A stretch of 64,000 nt of DNA from Hyperoodon ampullatus (GCA_949752795.1 OX457058.1:171432223-171496222); one strand, 5' to 3'; positions 35,644-48,945 are shown, numbered from the stretch's first letter. Numbers and translations: made by a program. Notes: generated from the sequence alone by a model not told the origin.

Positions 35644-37118
35644 ATGGGAGCACGAAGCAGTCGGATGCCATGGCACTGGTGGGGGCGTGCCCCAGAGAAG
35701 CCAGGTGCCACTGGTGGGGAGGAGGAGGCTGAGGAGGCAGTAGTGGCAGAGAGAAAGGAACGGAAGGAGAGTGAAGAGGCCAGACCCGCCGCCCGTCAGG
35801 GGAGCGGCAAGCGGAAGAGAGGCCCAGGGGGGCCGCTCACAAAAAAGCCCCGCCGGAAACGTGCTCAAGATCGTTCAGGGTCCGTTTAGGAGGCACTCTT
35901 CCTGAGAGGAGAACAGAGCGACGTGCGGATCCGCGCTCTGGGAGAGGAGTGGAACGTGCATAGGGTCTACTTGTGCCAGTCAAGGTACTTTGCTAGCATG
36001 TTCAGGGGCGCTTGGCGGGAGACAAACATGGATACTATCGAGTTGCAGATGCCTGACGACAACATTGATCGCGAGGCACTGCACGAGGCTTTAGGTGCCC
36101 TGTACCGAGGCTCCATTTTCATCCCACCCGGTCGAGTCGTAGCCATCCTGGCCACAGCCAGCATGCTGCAGCTGGACGAGGTGATTCGGCAGTGCGGGGA
36201 GGTCATGAAGGTGACTGTCCGTGCCCAGACCGTGTGCAGCTACGACTACTCTGCTGAAAGCTACAGACTCCAGACCGTCAGGACCATGTGTCTTCGGTGG
36301 CTGCTGGACAACATGATGACCCAGTGTAGTGAGAAGCTATTGCGAGAACTCAGCCTGGATCTCATGAAAGAGGTCATTGCCTCTTCAGAGCTCTTGGTGA
36401 TGGGGGTGGAGATGGACGTGTACACCATGCTGAAAAAGTGGATGTTCTTGCAGCTGCAGCCGACATGGAGGGGCCCGCGCAGGGCCCTATTGCCTGACAC
36501 CGACTCATGGTTTGCCAGGTCCAGGAGGGATTCGGAGGGCACCCCTTTCATGGAGACCGAGCAGGGCAGAGCCTTCGTGCCAGTGTTCCAGCAGCTGCGG
36601 TTTGCCTACATAATCTGCGACCCGACGTCAGCACGCATCATCCACCAGGATGCGCTGATCCCTGCCGCTTGGCTGTGTCCAGTGTACAAAGAGTGTTTTC
36701 TTGGTCCCCTCCGGGCTAAGCTACCAGAGAGCTCTGGCCTGTGGACGTCTACGTGTCCGAACCCCAGGGCAAAAGCATGCGGTGCGGGGTCCAGCTCCAC
36801 AAGCAAAAGCAGTGCAGCTGGCCGTGGGAAGGCTTCAACTTCAGCTGGGACCTGGTGGTGTGCTACGCCAACCAGCACATCATTTTCTGGTACAGCGCGC
36901 CAAACAAGTCCTTCAGCCTCGGGGTCAGCCTACTCGAGCAGAGAAAGTTCGCGTTCCGCCTGCGCCTGTCCTCCTTGGAGAGGGATGGGAGAGCCGTTTT
37001 CAGGAAGGACACAGGATACCAGAGGCTTTCCCTGAGAGAGGATCAAGAGCTAGAGGTAATGAACCTGGAAAACCAATACGTGGTTTTCCCCATCCATGTG
37101 GCCTGTAACTTCCTGTAA
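35644..37118 (+). pseudogene. GMCL1-like: Copy 22: GCL-like, V143L, frameshift near 267, late stop
   Basis: N-terminal ORF 35644-35889, TAG, BTB ORF 35923-37035, frameshift at about 36722; original frame closes at the late TAA 37118. V210M (CpG transition) separates it from the otherwise similar copy 30. D353E in the bypassed frame. Confidence 0.85.
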
Positions 37119-37187
37119 CTCCACTAAGACGGGTGCTGCCCAGAGTGAGGACCCCTGAAGTATCTCAGGTGGCTTAGCGTGGCGTCC

Positions 37188-37197
37188 TCTCACGAGA
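37188..37197 (+). promoter_or_regulatory. Decayed palindrome TCTCACGAGA before copy 23
   Basis: The first CpG has become CA. The same change precedes copies 31, 33 and 38, and all four are followed by an N-terminal ORF with the Ala-to-Gly change GERKER, so this is one inherited haplotype and not four separate mutations. Confidence 0.7.
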
Positions 37198-37306
37198 CCG
37201 TTAGAGCAAACGCCATAGTACTCAGCAGCACTCTGGGCTGAACTCGTGCCCGGAGCAACGGCGCCTGGAGGGGAAGCTTGTCCACTGCACCACTGAGTTA
37301 TAGGCC

Positions 37307-38790
37307 ATGGGAGCACGAAGCAGTCGGATGCCATGGCACTGGTGGGGGCGTGCCCCAGAGAAGCCAGGTGCCACTGGTGGGGAGGAGGAGGCTGAGGAGG
37401 CAGTAGTGGGAGAGAGAAAGGAACGGAAGGAGAGTGAAGAGGCCAGACCCGCCGCCCGTCAGGGGAGCGGCAAGCGGAAGAGAGGCCCAGGGGGGCCGCT
37501 CACAAAAAAGCCCCGCCGGAAACGTGCTCAAGATCGTTCAGGGTCCGTTTAGGAGGCACTCTTCCTGAGAGGAGAACAGAGCGACGTGCGGATCCGCGCT
37601 CTGGTGGAGGAGTGGAACTTGCATAGGGTCTACTTGTGCCAGTCAAGGTACTTTGCTAGCATGTTCAGGGGCGCTGGGCGGGAGACAAACATGGATACTG
37701 TCGAGTTGCAGATGCCTGACGAGAAAATTGATCGCGAGGCACTGCACGAGGCTTTAGGTGCCCTGTACCGAGGCTCCATTTTCATCCCACCTGGTCGAGT
37801 CATTGCCATCCTGGCCACAGCCAGCATGCTGCAGCTGAACGAGGTGATTCGGCAGTGCGGGGAGGTCATGAAGGTGACTGTCCGTGCCCAGACCGTGTGC
37901 AGGTACGACTACTCTGCGGAAAGCTACGGACTCCAGACCGTCAGGACCATGTGTCTTCAGAGGCTGCTGGACAACATGATGACCCAGTGTAGTGAGAAGC
38001 TATTGCGAGAAGTCAGCCTGGATCTCATGAAAGAGGTCATTGCCTCTTCAGAGCTCTTGGTGATGGGGGTGGAGATGGACGTGTACACCATGCTGAAAAA
38101 GTGGATGTTCTTGCAGCTGCAGCCGACATGGAGGGGCCTGCGCAGGGCCCTATTGCCTGACACCGACTCATGGTTTGCCAGGTCCAGGAGGGATTTGGAG
38201 AGCACCCCTTTCGTGGAGACCGAGCAGGGCAGAGCCTTCGTGCCAGTGTCCAGCAGCTGCGGTTTGCCTACATAATCTGCGACCCGACATCAGCACGCGT
38301 CATCCACCAGGATGCGCTGATCCCTGCCGCTTGGTTGTGTCCAGTGTACAAAGAGTGTTTTCTTGGCCCCCTCCGGGCTAAGCAGACCAGAGAGCTGTGG
38401 CCCGTGGACGTCTACGTGTCCGAACCCCAGGGAAAAAGCATGCGGTGCGGGGTCCAGCTCCACAAGCAAAAGCAGTGCAGCTGGCCGTGGGAAGGCTTCA
38501 GCTTCAGCTGGGACCTGGTGGTGTGCTACGCCAACCAGCACATCATTTTCTGGTACAGCGCGCCAAACAAGTCCTTCAGCCTCGGGGTCAGCCTACTCGA
38601 GCAGAGAAAGTTCGCGTTCCGCCTGCGCCTGTCCTCCTTGGACAGGGATGGGAGAGCAGTTTTCAGGAAGGACACAGGATACCAGAGGCTTTCCCTGAGA
38701 GAGGATCAAGAGCTAGAGGTAATGAACCTGGAAAACCAATACGTGGTTATCCCCATCCATGTGGCCTGTAACTTCCTGTACCTCCACTGA
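37307..38790 (+). pseudogene. GMCL1-like: Copy 23: chimeric GCL-like copy, frameshift near codon 221
   Basis: N-terminal ORF 37307-37552 (GERKER), TAG, BTB ORF 37586-38275. The head up to QRLLDN (126-130) is of the copy-9 type with added W31G and N47K; from S204L on it is of the copy-21 type, including the missing T at about 38249 and Ile389. P185L is shared only with copies 31 and 33. A recombinant unit. Confidence 0.85.
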
Positions 38791-38969
38791 GACGGGTGCT
38801 GCCCAGAGTGAGGACCCCTGAAGTATCTCAGGTGGCTTGGCGTGGCGTCCTCTCGCGAGACCGTTAGAGCAAACGCCATAGTACTCAGCAGCACTCTGGG
38901 CTGAGCTCGTGCCCGGAGCAACGGCGCCTGGAGGGGAAGCTTGTCCACTGCACCACTGAGTTATAGGCC

Positions 38970-40445
38970 ATGGGAGCACGAAGCAGTCGGATGCCATGGC
39001 ACTGGTGGGGGCGTGCCCCAGAGAAGCCAGGTGCCACTGGTGGGGAGGAGGAGGCTGAGGAGGCAGTAGTGGCAGAGAGAAAGGAACGGAAGGAGAGTGA
39101 AGAGGCCAGACCCGCCGCCCGTCAGGGGAGCGGCAAGCGGAAGAGAGGCCCAGGGGGGCCGCTCACAAAAAAGCCCCGCCGGAAACGTGCTCAAGATCGT
39201 TCAGGGTCCGTTTAGGAGGCACTCTTCCTGAGAGGAGAACAGAGCGACGTGCGGATCCGCGCTCTGGGAGAGGAGTGGAACGTGCATAGGGTCTACTTGT
39301 GCCAGTCAAGGTACTTTGCTAGCATGTTCAGGGGCGCTTGGCGGGAGACAAACATGGATACTATCGAGTTGCAGATGCCTGACGACAACATTGATCGCGA
39401 GGCACTGCACGAGGCTTTAGGTGCCCTGTACCGAGGCTCCATTTTCATCCCACCTGGTCGAGTTGTAGCCATCCTGGCCACAGCCAGCATGCTGCAGCTG
39501 GACGAGGTGATTCGGCAGTGCGGGGAGGTCATGAAGGTGACTGTCCGTGCCCAGACCGTGTGCAGCTACGACTACTCTGCTGAAAGCTACAGACTCCAGA
39601 CCGTCAGGACCATGTGTCTTCGGTGGCTGCTGGACAACATGATGACCCAGTGTAGTGACAAGCTATTGCGAGAAGTCAGCCTGGATCTCATGAAAGAGGT
39701 CATTGCCTCTTCAGAGCTCTTGGTGATGGGGGTGGAGATGGACGTGTACACCATGCTGAAAAAGTGGATGTTCTTGCAGCTGCAGCCGACATGGAGGGGC
39801 CCGCGCAGGGCCCTATTGCCTGACACCGACTCATGGTTTGCCAGGTCCAGGAGGGATTCGGAGGGCACCCCTTTCGTGGAGACCGAGCAGGGCAGAGCCT
39901 TCGTGCCAGTGTTCCAGCAGCTGCGGTTTGCCTACATAATCTGCCACCCGACGTCAGCACGCGTCATCCACCAGGATGCGCTGATCCCTGCCGCTTGGTT
40001 GTGTCCAGTGTACAAAGAGTGTTTTCTTGGCCCCCTCCGGGCTAAGCAGACCAGAGAGCTCTGGCCCGTGGACGTCTATGTGTCCGAACCCCAGGGCAAA
40101 AGCATGCGGTGCGGGGTCCAGCTCCACAAGCAAAAGCACTGCAGCTGGCCGTGGGAAGGCTTCAACTTCAGCTGGGACCTGGTGGTGTGCTACGCCAACC
40201 AGCACATCATTTTCTGGTACAGTGTGCCAAACAAGTCCTACAGCCTCGGGGTCAGCCTACTCGAGCAGAGAAAGTTCGTGTTCCGCCTGCGCCTGTCCTC
40301 CTTGGACAGGGATGGGAGAGCCGTTTTCAGGAAGGACACAGGATACCAGAGGCTTTCCCTGAGAGAGGATCAAGAGCTAGAGGTAATGAACCTGGAAAAC
40401 CAATACGTGGTTTTCCCCATCCATGTGGCCTGTAACTTCCTGTAA
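38970..40445 (+). CDS. GMCL1-like: Copy 24: GCL-like, late stop (398 codons)
   Basis: N-terminal ORF 38970-39215, TAG, BTB ORF 39249-40445. E46D head with the common late-stop tail (Val344). Protein-identical, as far as I compared, to copy 34. Confidence 0.85.
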
Positions 40446-40633
40446 CTCCACTAAGACGGGTGCTGCCCAGAGTGAGGACCCCTGAAGTATCTCAGGTGGC
40501 TTAGCGTGGCGTCCTCTCGCGAGACCGTTAGAGCAAACGCCATAGTACTCAGCAGCACTCTGGGCTGAACTCGTGCCCGGAGCAACGGCGCCTGGAGGGG
40601 AAGCTTGTCCACTGCACCACTGAGTTATAGGCC

Positions 40634-42118
40634 ATGGGAGCACGAAGCAGTCGGATGCCATGGCACTGGTGGGGGCGTGCCCCAGAGAAGCCAGGTGCCA
40701 CTGGTGGGGAGGAGGAGGCTGAGGAGGCAGTAGTGGCAGAGAGAAAGGAACGGAAGGAGAGTGAAGAGGCCAGACCCGCCGCCCGTCAGGGGAGCGGCAA
40801 GCGGAAGAGAGGCCCAGGGGGGCCGCTCACAAAAAAGCCCCGCCGGAAACGTGCTCAAGATCGTTCAGGGTCCGTTTAGGAGGCACTCTTCCTGAGAGGA
40901 GAACAGAGCGACGTGCGGATCCGCGCTCTGGTGGAGGAGTGGAACTTGCATAGGGTCTACTTGTGCCAGTCAAGGTACTTTGCTAGCATGTTCAGGGGCG
41001 CTTGGCGGGAGACAAACATGGATACTGTCGAGTTGCAGATGCCTGACGAGAACATTGATCGCGAGGCACTGCACGAGGCTTTAGGTGCCCTGTACCGAGG
41101 CTCCATTTTCATCCCACCTGGTCGAGTCATTGCCATCCTGGCCACAGCCAGCATGCTGCAGCTGAACGAGGTGATTCGGCAGTGCGGGGAGGTCATGAAG
41201 GTGACTGTCCGTGCCCAGACCGTGTGCAGGTACGACTACTCTGCGGAAAGCTACGGACTCCAGACCGTCAGGACCATGTGTCTTCAGAGGCTGCTGGACA
41301 ACATGATGACCCAGTGTAGTGAGAAGCTATTGCGAGAAGTCAGCCTGGATCTCATGAAAGAGGTCATTGCCTCTTCAGAGCTCTTGGTGATGGGGGTGGA
41401 GATGGACGTGTACACCATGCTGAAAAAGTGGATGTTCTTGCAGCTGCAGCCGACATGGAGGGGCCCGCGCAGGGCCCTATTGCCTGACACCGACTCATGG
41501 TTTGCCAGGTCCAGGAGGGATTCGGAGGGCACCCCTTTCGTGGAGACCGAGCAGGGCAGAGCCTTCGTGCCAGTGTTCCAGCAGCTGCGGTTTGAGTACA
41601 TAAACTGCGACCCGACGTCAGCACGTGTCATCCACCAGCATGCGCTGATCCCTGCCGCTTGGTTGTGTCCAGTGTACAAAGAGTGTTTTCTTGGCCCCCT
41701 CCGGGCTAAGCAGACCAGAGAGCTCTTACCCGTGGACATCTACGGGTCCGACCCCCAGGGGAACAGCATGCGGTGCGGGGGCCAGCTCCACAGGCACAAG
41801 CAGTGCAGCTGGTGGTGGGAAGGCTTAAACTTCAGCTGGGACCTGGTGGTGTGCTACGCCAACCAGCACATCAATTTCTGGTACAGCGCGCAAAACAAAT
41901 CCTATAGCCTCAGGATCAGCCTACTCGAGCAGAGGAAGCTCGCGTTCTGCCTGCGCCTGTCCTCCTTGGACAGGGATGGGAGAGCAGTTTTCAGGAAGGA
42001 CACAGGATACCAGATGCTTTCCCTAAGAGAAGATCAAGAGCTAGAGGTAATGAACCTGGAAAACCAATACGTGGTTTTCCCCATCCATGTGGCCTGTAAC
42101 TTCCTGTACCTCCACTGA
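40634..42118 (+). CDS. GMCL1-like: Copy 25: GCL-like, full ORF with diverged C-terminus
   Basis: N-terminal ORF 40634-40879, TAG, BTB ORF 40913-42118. Same protein as copy 15 in the parts compared (His243, SWWWEGL). Confidence 0.85.
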
Positions 42119-42297
42119 GACGGGTGCTGCCAAGAGTGAGGACCCCTGAAGTATCTCAGGTGGCTTAGCGTGGCGTCCTCTCGCGAGACCGTTAGAGCAA
42201 ACGCCATAGTACTCAACAGCACTCTGGGCTGAGCTCGTGCCCGGGGCGACGGCGCCTGGAGAGGAAGCTTGTCCACTGCACCACTGAGGTATAGGCC

Positions 42298-43773
42298 ATG
42301 GGAGCACGAAGCAGTCAGATGCCATGGCATTCGTGGAGGCGTGCCCCAGAGGAGCCAGGTGCCACGGGTGGGGAGGAGGAGCCTGAGGAGGCAGTAGTGG
42401 CAGAGAGAAAGGAACGGAAGGAGAGTGAAGAGGCCAGACCCGCCGCCTGTCAGGGGAGCCGCAAGCGGAAGAGAGGCCCAGGGGAGCCGCTCACAAAAAA
42501 GCCCCGCCGGAAACGTGCTCAAGATCGTTCAGGGTCCGTTTAGGAGGCACTCTTCCTGAGAGGAGAACAGAGCGACGTGCGGATCCGCGCTCTGGGGGAA
42601 GAGTGGAACTTGCATAGGGTCTACTTGTGCCAGTCAAGGTACTTTGCTAGCATGTTCAGGGGCGCTTGGCGGGAGACAAACATGGATACTGTCGAGTTGC
42701 AGATGCCTGACGAGAACATTGATCGCGAGGCACTGCACGAGGTTTTAGGTGCCCTGTACCGAGGCTCCATTTTCATCCCACGCACTCGAGTCGTAACCAT
42801 CCTGGCCACAACCAGCATGCTGCAGCTGGACGAGGTGATTCGGCAGTGTGGGGAGGTCATGAAGGTGACTGTCCGTGCCCAGACCGTGTGCAGCTACGAC
42901 TACTCTGCTGAAAGCTACGGACTCCAGACCGTCAGGACCATGTGTCTTCAGTGGCTGCTGGACAACATGATGACCCAGTGTAGTGAGAAGCTATTACGAG
43001 AAGTCAGCCTGGATCTCATGAAAGAGGTCATTGCCTCTTCAGAGCTCTTGGTGATGGGGGTGGAGATGGACGTGTACACCATGCTGAAAAAGTGGATGTT
43101 CTTGCAGCTGTAGCCGACATGGAGGGGCCCGCGCAGGGCCCTATTGCCTGACACCGACTCATGGTTTGCCAGGTCCAGGAGGGATTCGGAGGGCACCCCT
43201 TTCGTGGAGACCGAGCAGGGCAGAGCCTTCGTGCCAGTGTTCCAGCAGCTGCGGTTTGCCTACATAATCTGCCACCCGACGTCAGCACGCGTCATCCACC
43301 AGGATGCGCTGATCCCTGCCGCTTGGTTGTGTCCAGTGTACAAAGAGTGTTTTCTTGGCCCCCTCCGGGCTAAGCAGACCAGAGAGCTCTGGCCCGTGGA
43401 CGTCTATGTGTCCGAACCCCAGGGCAAAAGCATGCGGTGCGGGGTCCAGCTCCACAAGCAAAAGCACTGCAGCTGGCCGTGGGAAGGCTTCAACTTCAGC
43501 TGGGACCTGGTGGTGTGCTACGCCAACCAGCACATCATTTTCTGGTACAGTGTGCCAAACAAGTCCTACAGCCTCGGGGTCAGCCTACTCGAGCAGAGAA
43601 AGTTCGTGTTCCGCCTGCGCCTGTCCTCCTTGGACAGGGATGGGAGAGCCGTTTTCAGGAAGGACACAGGATACCAGAGGCTTTCCCTGAGAGAGGATCA
43701 AGAGCTAGAGGTAATGAACCTGGAAAACCAATACGTGGTTTTCCCCATCCATGTGGCCTGTAACTTCCTGTAA
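42298..43773 (+). pseudogene. GMCL1-like: Copy 26: GCL-like, nonsense at 179 plus late stop
   Basis: N-terminal ORF 42298-42543 (diverged type), TAG, BTB ORF 42577-43113 ending at TAG 43111-43113; frame then open to 43773. Shares every marker noted for copy 19, including the synonymous CTATTACGAG. Confidence 0.85.
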
Positions 43774-43961
43774 CTCCACTAAGACGGGTGCTGCCCAGAG
43801 TGAGGACCCCTGAAGTATCTCAGGTGGCTTAGCGTGGCGTCCTCTCGCGAGACCGTTAGAGCAAACGCCATAGTACTCAGCAGCACTCTGGGCTGAGCTC
43901 GTGCCCGGAGCAACGGCGCCTGGAGGGGAAGCTTGTCCACTGCACCACTGAGTTATAGGCC

Positions 43962-45437
43962 ATGGGAGCACGAAGCAGTCGGATGCCATGGCACTGGTGG
44001 GGGCGTGCCCCAGAGAAGCCAGGTGCCACTGGTGGGGAGGAGGAGGCTGAGGAGGCAGTAGTGGCAGAGAGAAAGGAACGGAAGGAGAGTGAAGAGGCCA
44101 GACCCGCCGCCTGTCAGGGGAGCGGCAAGCGGAAGAGAGGCCCAGGGGGGCCGCTCACAAAAAAGCCCCGCCGGAAACGTGCTCAAGATCGTTCAGGGTC
44201 CGTTTAGGAGGCACTCTTCCTGAGAGGAGAACAGAGCAACGTGCGGATCCGCGCTCTGGGGGAGGAGTGGAACTTGCATAGGGTCTACTTGTGCCAGTCA
44301 AGGTACTTTGCTAGCATGTTCAGGGGCGCTGGGCGGGAGACAAACATGGATACTGTCGAGTTGCAGATGCCTGACGAGAACATTGATCGCGAGGCACTGC
44401 ACGAGGCTTTAGGTGCCCTGTACCGAGGCTCCATTTTCATCCCACCTGGTCGAGTCATTGCCATCCTGGCCACAGCCAGCATGCTGCAGCTGAACGAGGT
44501 GATTCGGCAGTGCGGGGAGGTCATGAAGGTGACTGTCCGTGCCCAGACCGTGTGCAGGTACGACAACTCTGCGGAAAGCTACGGACTCCAGACCGTCAGG
44601 ACCATGTGTCTTCAGTGGCTGCTGGACAACATGATGACCCAGTGTAGTGAGAAGCTATTGCGAGAAGTCAGCCTGGATCTCATGAAAGAGGTCATTGCCT
44701 CTTCAGAGCTCTTGGTGATGGGGGTGGAGATGGACGTGTACACCATGCTGAAAAAGTGGATGTTCTTGCAGCTGCAGCCGACATGGAGGGGCCCGCGCAG
44801 GGCCCTATTGCCTGACACCGACTCATGGTTTGCCAGGTCCAGGAGGGATTCGGAGGGCACCCCTTTCGTGGAGACCGAGCAGGGCAGAGCCTTCGTGCCA
44901 GTGTTCCAGCAGCTGCGGTTTGAGTACATAACCTGCGACCCGATGTCAGCACGTGTCATCCACCAGCATGCGCTGATCCCTGCCGCTTGGTTGTGTCCAG
45001 TGTACAAAGAGTGTTTTCTTGGCCCCCTCCGGGCTAAGCAGACCAGAGAGCTCTGGCCCGTGGACGTCTATGTGTCCGAACCCCAGGGCAAAAGCATGCG
45101 GTGCGGGGTCCAGCTCCACAAGCAAAAGCACTGCAGCTGGCCGTGGGAAGGCTTCAACTTCAGCTGGGACCTGGTGGTGTGCTACGCCAACCAGCACATC
45201 ATTTTCTGGTACAGTGTGCCAAACAAGTCCTACAGCCTCGGGGTCAGCCTACTCGAGCAGAGAAAGTTCGTGTTCCGCCTGCGCCTGTCCTCCTTGGACA
45301 GGGATGGGAGAGCCGTTTTCAGGAAGGACACAGGATACCAGAGGCTTTCCCTGAGAGAGGATCAAGAGCTAGAGGTAATGAACCTGGAAAACCAATACGT
45401 GGTTTTCCCCATCCATGTGGCCTGTAACTTCCTGTAA
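43962..45437 (+). CDS. GMCL1-like: Copy 27: GCL-like, late stop (398 codons)
   Basis: N-terminal ORF 43962-44207, TAG, BTB ORF 44241-45437. Head combines W31G and N109 (as copy 6, with the same GAGCAACGTG just before the ORF) with T235M of copy 10: a mosaic of two copies that are 20 kb or more upstream. Confidence 0.85.
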
Positions 45438-45625
45438 CTCCACTAAGACGGGTGCTGCCCAGAGTGAGGACCCCTGAAGTATCTCAGGTGGCTTAGCGTG
45501 GCGTCCTCTCGCGAGACCGTTAGAGCAAACGCCATAGTACTCAGCAGCACTCTGGGCTGAGCTCGTGCCCGGAGCAACGGCGCCTGGAGGGGAAGCTTGT
45601 CCACTGCACCACTGAGGTATAGGCC

Positions 45626-47109
45626 ATGGGAGCACGAAGCAGTCGGATGCCATGGCACTGGTGGGGGCGTGCCCCAGGGAAGCCAGGTGCCACTGGTGGG
45701 GAGGAGGAGGCTGAGGAGGCAGTAGTGGCAGAGAGAAAGGAACGGAAGGAGAGTGAAGAGGCCAGACCCGCCGCCCGTCAGGGGAGCCGCAAGCGGAAGA
45801 GAGGCCCAGGGGAGCCGCTCACAAAAAAGCCCCGCCGGAAACGTGCTCAAGATCGTTCAGGGTCCGTTTAGGAGGCACTCTTCCTGAGAGGAGAACAGAG
45901 CGACGTGCGGATCCGCGCTCTGGGGGAGGAGTGGAACGTGCATAGGGTCTACTTGTGCCTGTCAAGGTACTTTGCTAGCATGTTCAGGGGCGCTTGGCGG
46001 GAGACAAACATGGATACTATCGAGTTGCAGATGCCTGACGAGAACATTGATCGCGAGGCACTGCACGAGGCTTTAGGTGCCCTGTACCGAGGCTCCATTT
46101 TCATCCCACCCGGTCGAGTCGTAGCCATCCTGGCCACAGCCAGCATGCTGCAGCTGGACGAGGTGATTCGGCAGTGCGGGGAGGTCATGAAGGTGACTGT
46201 CCGTGCCCAGACCGTGTGCAGCTACGACTACTCTGCTGAAAGCTACAGACTCCAGACCGTCAGGACCATGTGTCTTCGGTGGCTGCTGGACAACATGATG
46301 ACCCAGTGTAGTGACAAGCTATTGCGAGAAGTCAGCCTGGATCTCATGAAAGAGGTCATTGCCTCTTCAGAGCTCTTGGTGATGGGGGTGGAGATGGACG
46401 TGTACACCATGCTGAAAAAGTGGATGTTCTTGCAGCTGTAGCCGACATGGAGGGGCCCGCGCAGGGCCCTATTGCCTGACACCGACTCATGGTTTGCCAG
46501 GTCCAGGAGGGATTCGGAGGGCACCCCTTTCGTGGAGACCGAGCAGGGCAGAGCCTTCGTGCCAGTGTTCCAGCAGCTGCGGTTTGCCTACATAATCTGC
46601 GACCCGACGTCAGCACGCATCATCCACCAGGATGCGCTGATCCCTGCCGCTTGGCTGTGTCCAGTGTACAAAGAGTGTTTTCTTGGCCCCCTCCGGGCTA
46701 AGCTACCAGAGAGCTCTGGCCCGTGGACGTCTACGTGTCCGAACCCCAGGGCAAAAGCATGCGGTGCGGGGTCAAGCTCCACAAGCAAAAGCAGTGCAGC
46801 TGGCCGTGGGAAGGCTTCAGCTTCAGCTGGGACCTGGTGGTGTGCTACGCCAACCAGCACATCATTTTCTGGTACAGCGCGCCAAACAAGTCCTACAGCC
46901 TCGGGGTCAGCCTACTCGAGCAGAGAAAGTTCGCGTTCCGCCTGCGCCAGTCCTCCTTGGACAGGGATGGGAGAGCCGTTTTCAGGAAGGACACAGGATA
47001 CCAGAGGCTTTCCCTGAGAGAGGATCAAGAGCTAGAGGTAATGAACCTGGAAAACCAATACGTGGTTTTCCCCATCCATGTGGCCTGTAACTTCCTGTAC
47101 CTCCACTGA
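45626..47109 (+). pseudogene. GMCL1-like: Copy 28: GCL-like, Q19L, nonsense at 179 plus frameshift
   Basis: N-terminal ORF 45626-45871, TAG, BTB ORF 45905-46441 ending at TAG 46439-46441; frameshift at about 46704. Matches copy 20 in the BTB ORF; its N-terminal ORF has GSRKRKRGPGEP in place of GSGKRKRGPGGP. Confidence 0.85.
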
Positions 47110-47288
47110 GACGGGTGCTGCCCAGAGTGAGGACCCCTGAAGTATCTCAGGTGGCTTAGCGTGGCGTCCTCTCGCGAGACCGTTAGAGCAAACGCCATAG
47201 TACTCAGCAGCACTCTGGGCTGAGCTCGTGCCCGGAGCAACGGCGCCTGGAGGGGAAGCTTGTCCACTGCACCACTGAGTTATAGGCC

Positions 47289-48766
47289 ATGGGAGCACGA
47301 AGCAGTCGGATGCCATGGCACTGGTGGGGGCGTGCCCCAGAGAAGCCAGGTGCCACTGGTGGGGAGGAGGAGGCTGAGGAGGCAGTAGTGGCAGAGAGAA
47401 AGGAACGGAAGGAGAGTGAAGAGGCCAGACCCGCCGCCCGTCAGGGGAGCGGCAAGCGGAAGAGAGGGGGGCCGCTCACAAAAAAGCCCCGCCGGAAACG
47501 TGCTCAAGATCGTTCAGGGTCCGTTTAGGAGGCGCTCTTCCTGAGAGGAGAACAGAGCGACGTGCGGATCCGCGCTCTGGGAGAGGAGTGGAACGTGCAT
47601 AGGGTCTACTTGTGCCAGTCAAGGTACTTTGCTAGCATGTTCAGGGGCGCTTGGCGGGAGACAAACATGGATACTATCGAGTTGCAGATGCCTGACGAGA
47701 ACATTGATCGCGAGGCACTGCACGAGGCTTTAGGTGCCCTGTACCGAGGCTCCATTTTCATCCCACCTGGTCGAGTTGTAGCCATCCTGGCCACAGCCAG
47801 CATGCTGCAGCTGGACGAGGTGATTCGGCAGTGCGGGGAGGTCATGAAGGTGACTGTCCGTGCCCAGACCGTGTGCAGCTACGACTACTCTGCTGAAAGC
47901 TACAGACTCCAGACCGTCAGGACCATGTGTCTTCGGTGGCTGCTGGACAACATGATGACCCAGTGTAGTGACAAGCTATTGCGAGAAGTCAGCCTGGATC
48001 TCATGAAAGAGGTCATTGCCTCTTCAGAGCTCTTGGTGATGGGGGTGGAGATGGACGTGTACACCATGCTGAAAAAGTGGATGTTCTTGCAGCTGCAGCC
48101 GACATGGAGGGGCCCGCGCAGGGCCCTATTGCCTGACACCGACTCATGGTTTGCCAGGTCCAGGAGGGATTTGGAGAGCACCCCTTTCGTGGAGACCGAG
48201 CAGGGCAGAGCCTTCGTGCCAGTGTCCAGCAGCTGCGGTTTGCCTACATAATCTGCGACCCGACATCAGCACGCGTCATCCACCAGGATGCGCTGATCCC
48301 TGCCGCTTGGTTGTGTCCAGTGTACAAAGAGTGTTTTCTTGGCCCCCTCCGGGCTAAGCAGACCAGAGAGCTGTGGCCCGTGGACGTCTACGTGTCCGAA
48401 CCCCAGGGAAAAAGCATGCGGTGCGGGGTCCAGCTCCACAAGCAAAAGCAGTGCAGCTGGCCGTGGGAAGGCTTCAGCTTCAGCTGGGACCTGGTGGTGT
48501 GCTACGCCAACCAGCACATCATTTTCTGGTACAGCGCGCCAAACAAGTCCTTCAGCCTCGGGGTCAGCCTACTCGAGCAGAGAAAGTTCGCGTTCCGCCT
48601 GCGCCTGTCCTCCTTGGACAGGGATGGGAGAGCCGTTTTCAGGAAGGACACAGGATACCAGAGGCTTTCCCTGAGAGAGGATCAAGAGCTAGAGGTAATG
48701 AACCTGGAAAACCAATACGTGGTTATCCCCATCCATGTGGCCTGTAACTTCCTGTACCTCCACTGA
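47289..48766 (+). pseudogene. GMCL1-like: Copy 29: GCL-like, 6-bp deletion and frameshift near codon 221
   Basis: N-terminal ORF 47289-47528 is 79 codons because 6 bp are missing at about 47467, removing a Gly-Pro pair between the two basic clusters; this is the only in-frame indel in the window. TAG, BTB ORF 47562-48251 with the missing T at about 48225. Confidence 0.85.
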
Positions 48767-48945
48767 GACGGGTGCTGCCCAGAGTGAGGACCCCTGAAGT
48801 ATCTCAGGTGGCTTGGCGTGGCGTCCTCTCGCGAGACCGTTAGAGCAAACGCCATAGTACTCAGCAGCACTCTGGGCTGAGCTCGTGCCCGGAGCAACGG
48901 CGCCTGGAGGGGAAGCTTGTCCACTGCACCACTGAGTTATAGGCC

